Part shown: positions 58,296 to 64,000 of the stretch, in pieces
How the letters are laid out: each line of letters begins with the position of its first letter
Numbering within the stretch: the stretch's first letter is position 1
NCBI RefSeq assembly: GCF_029637705.1
Contig: NZ_CP121252.1
Coordinates: 1,488,001-1,552,000 of the forward strand
From: Citricoccus muralis
Lineage (GTDB): Bacteria; Actinomycetota; Actinomycetes; Actinomycetales; Micrococcaceae
DNA length: 64,000 bases
Reading direction: 5' to 3'
The notes under the pieces: model-generated
The model's database searches: none
Seen by the model: the letters and a program-made list of their open reading frames with translations, nothing else
What the model was told of the DNA's origin: nothing
Made by a program: the position numbers and the translations under genes

Positions 58296-58406
58296 TGTCC
58301 CATAGAAGGCGCGGCGAACCGGCCCAGGTGTCCTCCTTAGACCGGTGAGTGTGGGCGTCGCGAAATCACCTCGTCAGCCACCGAGTTGCTCGTTTAGGGT
58401 GGAAAC

Positions 58407-59222
58407 ATGACTGAACCCATCACCGACGCACCTGCCGCGTCTATTTCCATCGATCGTTCCCGTTCCGCCATTGTCACCGGAGCCTCCTCCGGTATTGGCC
58501 GCGCCACCGCCCTTCAACTGGCCGAGAACGGTTGGCGCGTATTTGCGGTGGCTCGTCGGGCCGACCGGCTGGAGAGCCTCGTGGAAGAGGCAGCCAGCTA
58601 CGACGGCGTCGTCGTCCCACTGGCCGCGGATGTCACCGACGCCACCGCGGTGGAATCGGTGCGTGAAGCGGTCGAGCGTGCTGGTGGAGCCGACAGCCTG
58701 CTGAACATTGCCGGTGGAGCCCTCGGTACTGACACGGTGGGTGCCGGGTCCGTGGACGACTGGGAATGGATGTTTCAGGTCAACGTCATCGGGACCCTGC
58801 GGGTGACCCAGGCGTTCTTGCCGATGCTGCGGGACTCCGGTAAGGGCACCGTCCTGAATCTGACCTCGACCGCCGGTGTGGTCGCGTATGAGGGCGGCGG
58901 TGGTTACAACGCCGCCAAGCATGGCGCGCACGGACTGACCGGGGCCCTGCGTCTCGAGGAAGCCGAGCACAACATCCGCGTGGTCGAAGTGCTGCCCGGC
59001 ATGGTGCACACCGAAGAATTCTCGGTGAAGAGGTTGCGCGGCAACCAGGAGGCGGCGGACAACGTGTACGCCGGTGTCGAGAAGCCGTTGACGGCCGAAG
59101 ACGTGGCTGACGTGTGCTTCTACGCGGTGTCCCTGCCGCATCACGTTAACCTGGATCAGATTGTGATGCGCCCGGTCGCCCAGGCCGCACAGCACAAGGT
59201 GATCCGAGGCGCCGGTGCATGA
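58407..59222 (+). CDS. Short-chain dehydrogenase/reductase
   Basis: A 271-residue classical SDR: cofactor loop TGASSGIG (24-31), NIAGGALG, catalytic Ser154, Tyr167 and Lys171 (YNAAK). An Arg at 51 after the second strand suggests NADPH preference. The resemblance is to the YdfG/serine 3-dehydrogenase group, but the substrate is not clear. Its stop overlaps the next start (ATGA). Confidence 0.88.
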   Translation: MTEPITDAPAASISIDRSRSAIVTGASSGIGRATALQLAENGWRVFAVARRADRLESLVEEAASYDGVVVPLAADVTDATAVESVREAVERAGGADSLLNIAGGALGTDTVGAGSVDDWEWMFQVNVIGTLRVTQAFLPMLRDSGKGTVLNLTSTAGVVAYEGGGGYNAAKHGAHGLTGALRLEEAEHNIRVVEVLPGMVHTEEFSVKRLRGNQEAADNVYAGVEKPLTAEDVADVCFYAVSLPHHVNLDQIVMRPVAQAAQHKVIRGAGA

Positions 59223-59701
59223 GTGAGGCCATGACGATGTCGGTGACGACGAAGCGGCTCCGTGGGGCGGTGCTCATGGGTGCCACCACCGCAGTTGCCA
59301 CCGCGATTCCACTGGGACGACTGCCTCTGGGTCGCACTGCCGCCGTATCGGCCGCGCTCGGTGCCGCGGCGATGGGGGCCGGTCTGCTCGTGGCGCGCGC
59401 CCGCGATGCCTCAACTCCGGTTGCGACAAGCGATCATGAGGCTCCCGCAACAGGTCCCCATCGTTCCCGCACCATCCAGGGTGTGGCGATCTTGACGGTG
59501 GCAGCCGGTGCCGTCGCCTCTTTCGGGATGACCACCTCTGTGCTGGCAGACCGCTGGATCGAAAAGGGCGTGCGCGCCCTGGGGAGCCAGCATCCGCGTC
59601 TCTGGATGATCGCTGGGGCCGGAGTACTGGGGACGATGCTGGAATGGTTCGATCAGCCCGCGCCGTCATCAGATTCGCCCGCGGCCTCCCCGGAGGCATA
59701 G
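59219..59701 (+). CDS. Hypothetical membrane protein
   Basis: The 160-residue protein has about three hydrophobic segments (residues 17-34, 37-59 and 85-110, the last less certain) with Ala/Gly-rich helices and a Pro/Ser-rich end. It overlaps the SDR gene by 4 bp, so the two are probably co-translated. No family is recognised. The T-box leader of ileS starts directly after its stop. Confidence 0.6.
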   Translation: MSEAMTMSVTTKRLRGAVLMGATTAVATAIPLGRLPLGRTAAVSAALGAAAMGAGLLVARARDASTPVATSDHEAPATGPHRSRTIQGVAILTVAAGAVASFGMTTSVLADRWIEKGVRALGSQHPRLWMIAGAGVLGTMLEWFDQPAPSSDSPAASPEA

Positions 59702-59946
59702 AATGCATCGTAGAAGCGATGAACCGGCTATCACCGGGGAGCTGCCGGAAGAACCGCACCGTCATCACGGCGCTCAGTAGAACCGGCCGGGTCAGCCCGA
59801 GACAGCTGTCACAAGTGGTTTTTCCGCTCTTGAGGTGGAGAAACAAGCAGGGTGGTACCGCGCGAGTATTTGCGTCCTTGCACCAATGGACATTGTTGCT
59901 GTCGTGACACCTCGTCACGGCCGATGCTGAACCTGGAAGGCGCACC
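59702..59946 (+). promoter_or_regulatory. ileS T-box riboswitch, ultrashort stem I type
   Basis: The T-box sequence AGGGTGGTACCGCG is at 59849-59862. A short hairpin CCGG-CTATCA-CCGG (59724-59737) shows the specifier ATC (59730-59732) in its loop, which pairs with the tRNA-Ile GAT anticodon. This is the actinobacterial ultrashort form known for ileS, which controls translation by exposing the ribosome site; here that site would be GGAAGG at 59935-59940. Uncharged tRNA-Ile would raise IleRS. Confidence 0.9.
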
Positions 59947-62900
59947 GTGTACCCCCTGGCGAGTTCTGATCCCCACACCGTCGGCTCCACCCCAGCCACG
60001 CCCCGATTCCCTGAGATCGAAGAGCGCGTGCTGCGCTACTGGGACGAGGACGGCACGTTCCAGGCCTCCGTCGATCAGCGCCCGGCTGAGAATCCCGACG
60101 GCAGCCCGAATGAGTTCGTCTTCTATGACGGCCCGCCCTTCGCCAATGGTCTGCCGCACTACGGCCACCTGCTGACCGGCTACGTGAAGGATCTGGTGGC
60201 CCGTTACCAGACCCAGCAGGGACGCCGTGTGGAGCGCCGCTTCGGCTGGGACACCCACGGTCTGCCCGCCGAACTTGAAGCCATGAAGCAGTTGGGTATG
60301 AACGACAAGGCTCAGATCGAGTCCATGGGCATCGACAAGTTCAACGACGCCTGCCGGGCCTCCGTGCTCAAATACACCGAAGAGTGGAAAAACTACGTCA
60401 ACCGGCAGGCTCGCTGGGTCGACTTCGAGAACGACTACAAGACGCTGAACCCCGAATTCATGGAGTCGGTGCTGTGGGCGTTCAAGTCCCTGCACGAGAA
60501 GGGGCTGACCTACCAGGGCTTCCGGGTGCTGCCCTACTGCTGGAAAGACGAGACGCCGCTGTCCAACCACGAGCTGCGCATGGACGACGACGTCTACCAG
60601 AACCGCCAGGATCCCTCGGTGACGGTCGCCTTCGAGATCCTCGGGGCACCGGAGGATGCCTCGCTGATCCCCGACGGCGGCATCGACGCAGCGACCGCCG
60701 CATCACTGACCGGGGTGCGAGCCCTCGGCTGGACCACTACGCCCTGGACCCTGCCGACGAACCTGGCCCTGGCCGTCGGCCCCGAAGTGACCTACGCCGT
60801 GGTTCCGATCGGACCCAACGGTGCCAGCGTCGAGACCTTGAGTGGGACGCGGTTCCTGCTGGCCGAAGACCTGGTCGGCGCCCACGCCTCCGACTTGGGC
60901 TACGCGTCTGCGGAGGACGCCGTCGCCGCGGTGACCGAGCGCTACGTCGGCGCCAGCCTCGCCGGACTGCGCTACGCGCCGCTGTTTGACTATTTCACCG
61001 ACGCCGAGAAGTACGGCACCGAGGCCGCCTTCCGATTCCTTGCCGACGACTACGTGACCACCACCGATGGCACCGGCATTGTGCACCAGGCTCCCGCCTA
61101 CGGTGAGGACGACCAGCGGGTGACCGAGGCGAACGGGATCCCCGTGATCCTCTCCGTGGACGAAGGCGCGCGCTTCCTGCCGCTCTTTGGCGACGAGACC
61201 GTGGGCGGCGGCGTGCTCAAGGACATCGCCGGAGTCCAGGTCTTCGACGCCAACCGCACCATTATCCGGGCCCTGCGTGCCCAGGGTCAGCTGGTGCGCG
61301 AAGCCTCCTACGAACACTCCTACCCGCACTGCTGGCGCTGCCGCACGCCGCTGATCTACCGTGCGATCACCTCCTGGTACGTCTCGGTCACCGAGTTCAA
61401 ACAACGCATGGTGGACCTGAACCAGGAGATCAACTGGATCCCCGAGAACGTCAAAGACGGCCAGTTCGGCCGGTGGCTCGAGAATGCCCGCGACTGGTCG
61501 ATCTCCCGGAACCGGTACTGGGGTTCCCCGATCCCCGTCTGGGAGTCCGATAACCCGGAGTTCCCCCGTCGTGAGGTCTACGGGTCTATCGCCGAGATTG
61601 AAGAAGCGTTCGGCACCCTGCCGCGCAACGCCGACGGCGAGGTCGACCTGCACCGCCCGTGGATCGACGAGCTGGTGCGCCCGAACCCGGACGACCCCAC
61701 CGGTGCGTCCATGATGCGTCGCGTACCCGACGTGCTCGACGTTTGGTTCGATTCCGGCTCCATGCCGTACGCCCAGGTGCACTATCCGATGCAGAACAAG
61801 GACTGGTTCGACACCCATCATCCGGCGGACTTCATTGTCGAGTACATCGGACAGACCCGTGGCTGGTTCTACACCATGCACATCCTCTCGACGGCGCTCT
61901 TCGACCGACCCGCCTACAAGAACGTGATCTCTCATGGCATCGTGCTGGGCTCCGACGGGCAGAAGATGTCGAAGTCGCTGCGCAACTACCCGGACGTCTC
62001 CGAAGTTCTGGATCGCGACGGCTCCGATGCCATGCGCTGGTTCCTCATGTCCAGCCCGATTCTGCGTGGCGGCAACCTCATCGTCACGGAGGAAGGCATC
62101 CGCGAGGCCACCCGCCAGGTGATCCTGCCGGTCTGGAACGCTTTCCATTTCTTCACCCTCTACGCCAACACGGCCACCGTCAACGGCACCCGCCCCGACG
62201 GCTACCGCGCTCAGACGCGCTACCGTTCCGATGACCCGCTAGACCAGTACATCCTGGCCGCCACCGGAACCATGGTGCGCGAAGTGAAGACCGCGCTGGA
62301 CTCCTACGAGGTCTCCGATGCGTGTGACGCGCTGCGCACCTACGTCGACGTGCTCACCAACTGGTACATCCGCCGGTCCCGCACGCGTTTCTTCGACGAA
62401 GACCCGGTGGCCTTCGACGTGCTCTACACTGTGCTCGAAGCCACCGTGCGCGCCGCCGCACCGCTGATGCCGTTGGTGGCCGAGGAAATCTGGCGCGGGC
62501 TCACCGGAGGCCGCTCCGTGCACCTGACGGACTACCCCGACGCCGAGCTGTTCCCGAGCGGCCCGGAAGCCGAACGGATGCAGGAGCGCATGGATCTGGT
62601 GCGTACTATCACCTCGGCTGGCTCCTCACTGCGTAAAACCGCCCAGCGACGCGTGCGTCTGCCCCTGCGTGAGCTCAGCGTGGTGGTTCCCGACGCCGCC
62701 GGACTCGAGGGCGCCTACCGCAGCATCATCGCCGACGAACTCAACGTGCAGTCAGTGAACCTGCTCGATGCCGCCGAAGCCTCGCCGGAAGATTTCGGCA
62801 TCACTCAGCAGCTGGTCGTCAACGCCCGTGCCGCTGGTCCGCGTCTGGGCAAGAACGTGCAGACCGTGATCAAGGCGGCGAAGTCGGGGGACTGGTCCAT

Positions 62901-63336
62901 CGACGCCGACGGTGCGGTCGTCGCCGGAGGCCTGGAATTGGTCGAAGGCGAATACGCCCTCGCCACTCAGGTCGACCCGGCAGCCTCCGAGGGCGAAAAC
63001 GTAGTGTCCGTGATTCCCGGCGGATTCTTGATGCTGGCTACAGACGTCGACGATGTTCTCGCCGCTGAAGGCGTGGCCCGCGACACCGTGCGAGCCGTGC
63101 AAGCCGCGCGCAAGGCCGCCGGTCTGGAGGTTTCCGACCGTGTGACCACCACCATCTCCGGTCCCGCGACGGTGATTGCCGCCATCACCGCTCACCGCGA
63201 CCTTATCGCCGACGAGACACTGAGCACCGAGGTCGAGTTCGTCGAGAACGGGGCTGAAGACAAGCGCGCCTCGCACACCGATGACGCTTCCAAATCCGTG
63301 CAGGTCACGGTGACCCGAGTCGAAGGAACATCATGA
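59947..63336 (+). CDS. ileS: Isoleucine-tRNA ligase, type 2 (eukaryote-like)
   Basis: IleRS charges tRNA-Ile. The 1129-residue class I enzyme has HYGH (71-74) as HIGH and KMSKS (673-677), with the editing domain between. The long C-terminus and the HYGH form belong to the type 2 (IleRS2, eukaryote-like) clade, which includes mupirocin-insensitive enzymes; resistance here is only inferred. GTG 59947 follows GGAAGG at 6 bp, the site controlled by the T-box. Its stop overlaps the folC start (ATGA). Confidence 0.95.
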   Translation: MYPLASSDPHTVGSTPATPRFPEIEERVLRYWDEDGTFQASVDQRPAENPDGSPNEFVFYDGPPFANGLPHYGHLLTGYVKDLVARYQTQQGRRVERRFGWDTHGLPAELEAMKQLGMNDKAQIESMGIDKFNDACRASVLKYTEEWKNYVNRQARWVDFENDYKTLNPEFMESVLWAFKSLHEKGLTYQGFRVLPYCWKDETPLSNHELRMDDDVYQNRQDPSVTVAFEILGAPEDASLIPDGGIDAATAASLTGVRALGWTTTPWTLPTNLALAVGPEVTYAVVPIGPNGASVETLSGTRFLLAEDLVGAHASDLGYASAEDAVAAVTERYVGASLAGLRYAPLFDYFTDAEKYGTEAAFRFLADDYVTTTDGTGIVHQAPAYGEDDQRVTEANGIPVILSVDEGARFLPLFGDETVGGGVLKDIAGVQVFDANRTIIRALRAQGQLVREASYEHSYPHCWRCRTPLIYRAITSWYVSVTEFKQRMVDLNQEINWIPENVKDGQFGRWLENARDWSISRNRYWGSPIPVWESDNPEFPRREVYGSIAEIEEAFGTLPRNADGEVDLHRPWIDELVRPNPDDPTGASMMRRVPDVLDVWFDSGSMPYAQVHYPMQNKDWFDTHHPADFIVEYIGQTRGWFYTMHILSTALFDRPAYKNVISHGIVLGSDGQKMSKSLRNYPDVSEVLDRDGSDAMRWFLMSSPILRGGNLIVTEEGIREATRQVILPVWNAFHFFTLYANTATVNGTRPDGYRAQTRYRSDDPLDQYILAATGTMVREVKTALDSYEVSDACDALRTYVDVLTNWYIRRSRTRFFDEDPVAFDVLYTVLEATVRAAAPLMPLVAEEIWRGLTGGRSVHLTDYPDAELFPSGPEAERMQERMDLVRTITSAGSSLRKTAQRRVRLPLRELSVVVPDAAGLEGAYRSIIADELNVQSVNLLDAAEASPEDFGITQQLVVNARAAGPRLGKNVQTVIKAAKSGDWSIDADGAVVAGGLELVEGEYALATQVDPAASEGENVVSVIPGGFLMLATDVDDVLAAEGVARDTVRAVQAARKAAGLEVSDRVTTTISGPATVIAAITAHRDLIADETLSTEVEFVENGAEDKRASHTDDASKSVQVTVTRVEGTS

Positions 63337-64000
63337 GCGCCGAAGACCCCACCACCACCGGCGAGCGATCCACCGCCGCGGAAGTCTACGCAGACCTACT
63401 GGACCGGGCCCCGGAAAACCGCATGGAGCCGCGCATGGAACCCATGCGCCGGATCATGGAGCTGCTGGGCGAACCCCAGCGCTCCGCTCCGGTCATTCAC
63501 CTGACCGGCACCAACGGGAAGACCTCCACCGCTCGGATGATCGAGGCACTGTTGCGAGCCCACGGGCTACGCACGGGACGCTACACCTCGCCGCACCTGG
63601 TCTCGGTCACGGAGCGGATCTGTCTCGACGGCGAACCGGTCGAGGAAGAAACTTTCGTGCGGGTGTGGAACGAGATCCTTCCACTGGTCACCCTCGTTGA
63701 CGCTGAGTTGATCGAGGCCGGCGAGAACCGGCTCACCTACTTCGAAGCGGTCACGGCGCTGGGCTTTGCCATCTTCGCCGATGCCCCGGTGGACGTGATG
63801 ATCCTCGAGGTCGGTCTCGGCGGGGTGACCGATGCCACCAACGTCGCCGACGCGCAAGTATCGGTGATCACCCCTATCTCCCTCGACCACACCGAGCTAT
63901 TGGGCGACACCGAAGGCGAGATCGCCGAGGAGAAGTCCGGCATCATCAAGCCCGGTGGCTTCCTCGTGTCGTCCCGCCAGGACCCGGACGCCGCCCAAGT
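63333..64000 (+). CDS. folC: Folylpolyglutamate/dihydrofolate synthase (partial)
   Basis: The 5' 222 codons of FolC run off the window. FolC adds glutamates to folates and, in the bifunctional form, makes dihydrofolate. The P-loop is GTNGKTS (59-65), followed by [28 protein letters not shown] and [13 protein letters not shown]. The usual GGRxDATN is GGVTDATN here. ATG 63333 overlaps the ileS stop, so folC is translated with ileS and probably falls under the same T-box. Confidence 0.93.
   Translation, partial: MSAEDPTTTGERSTAAEVYADLLDRAPENRMEPRMEPMRRIMELLGEPQRSAPVIHLTGTNGKTSTARMIEALLRAHGLRTGRYTSPHLVSVTERICLDGEPVEEETFVRVWNEILPLVTLVDAELIEAGENRLTYFEAVTALGFAIFADAPVDVMILEVGLGGVTDATNVADAQVSVITPISLDHTELLGDTEGEIAEEKSGIIKPGGFLVSSRQDPDAAQ

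Noticed and set aside
60703-62148. Long minus-strand frame within ileS
   Set aside because: Shadow of ileS; Val/Gly/His-rich with no motifs.

Overview
The window reads as a chromosomal segment of a GC-rich actinobacterium, most likely order Micrococcales and probably family Micrococcaceae. The indications are the tig-clpP1-clpP2-clpX, valS, ileS, folC order, an actinobacterial ultrashort T-box before ileS, the Nei2-type glycosylase, MptB-like membrane mannosyltransferases, a MhuD-like haem oxygenase, GTG starts with strong AAGGAG-type ribosome sites, and hairpin terminators that often lack U-tracts. No genus is claimed.

Layout. 1-20.2 kb is core metabolism: polyphosphate kinase 2, 6-phosphogluconate dehydrogenase, the cysteine pair cysE/cysK, msrA, a Nif3 protein, a coiled-coil protein whose zinc ribbon has lost its cysteines, an RNase H-glyoxalase fusion, yaaA, the RNase P RNA, a heparinase-like protein, a long-type GAPDH, peptide deformylase, a drug exporter, a class A penicillin-binding protein and an alanine/glycine symporter. 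20.2-30.85 kb is an accessory island that by eye is richer in A/T and ends at the 3' side of tRNA-His. It holds an orphan helix-turn-helix gene, a four-gene minus-strand defence operon, and a nest of insertion sequences (an IS110-family element inside an IS3-family element that abuts an IS481-like remnant). 30.85-46.2 kb returns to core genes: oligoribonuclease, a membrane glycosyltransferase cluster probably for lipomannan-type glycans, tRNA-Arg, an SSB paralogue, EttA, TesB, an OsmC-truncated haemoglobin fusion and aminopeptidase N. 46.2-64 kb carries rpiB-nei2, lipB-lipA, tRNA-Gly, tRNA-Pro, trigger factor, clpP1P2, clpX, a DsbA-like protein, valS, an SDR, the T-box-controlled ileS and the start of folC.

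Most notable region. The defence operon (27598 down to 20981) is transcribed as 2TM-NUDIX membrane protein, then CD-NTase with AGS-C sensor, then a HamA/DUF1837-like PD-(D/E)xK nuclease, then a HamB-like Ski2-type helicase. The last three genes overlap by 16-17 bp. This joins a type I-like CBASS core (cyclase plus membrane effector) to a Hachiman-like nuclease-helicase pair in one apparent transcript. Whether they form one system or two stacked ones is open; the overlaps favour co-expression. The IS3-family end next to the operon carries an outward-facing TTGACA that could drive it.

The IS nest can be resolved from the sequence. Removing 28194-29540 rejoins the IS3 orfB frame and restores the Asp-Asn-Ala-Leu-Ala-Glu segment carrying the third catalytic acid. 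The IS110 element keeps a 260 bp non-coding end upstream of its recombinase, where a bridge RNA is expected.
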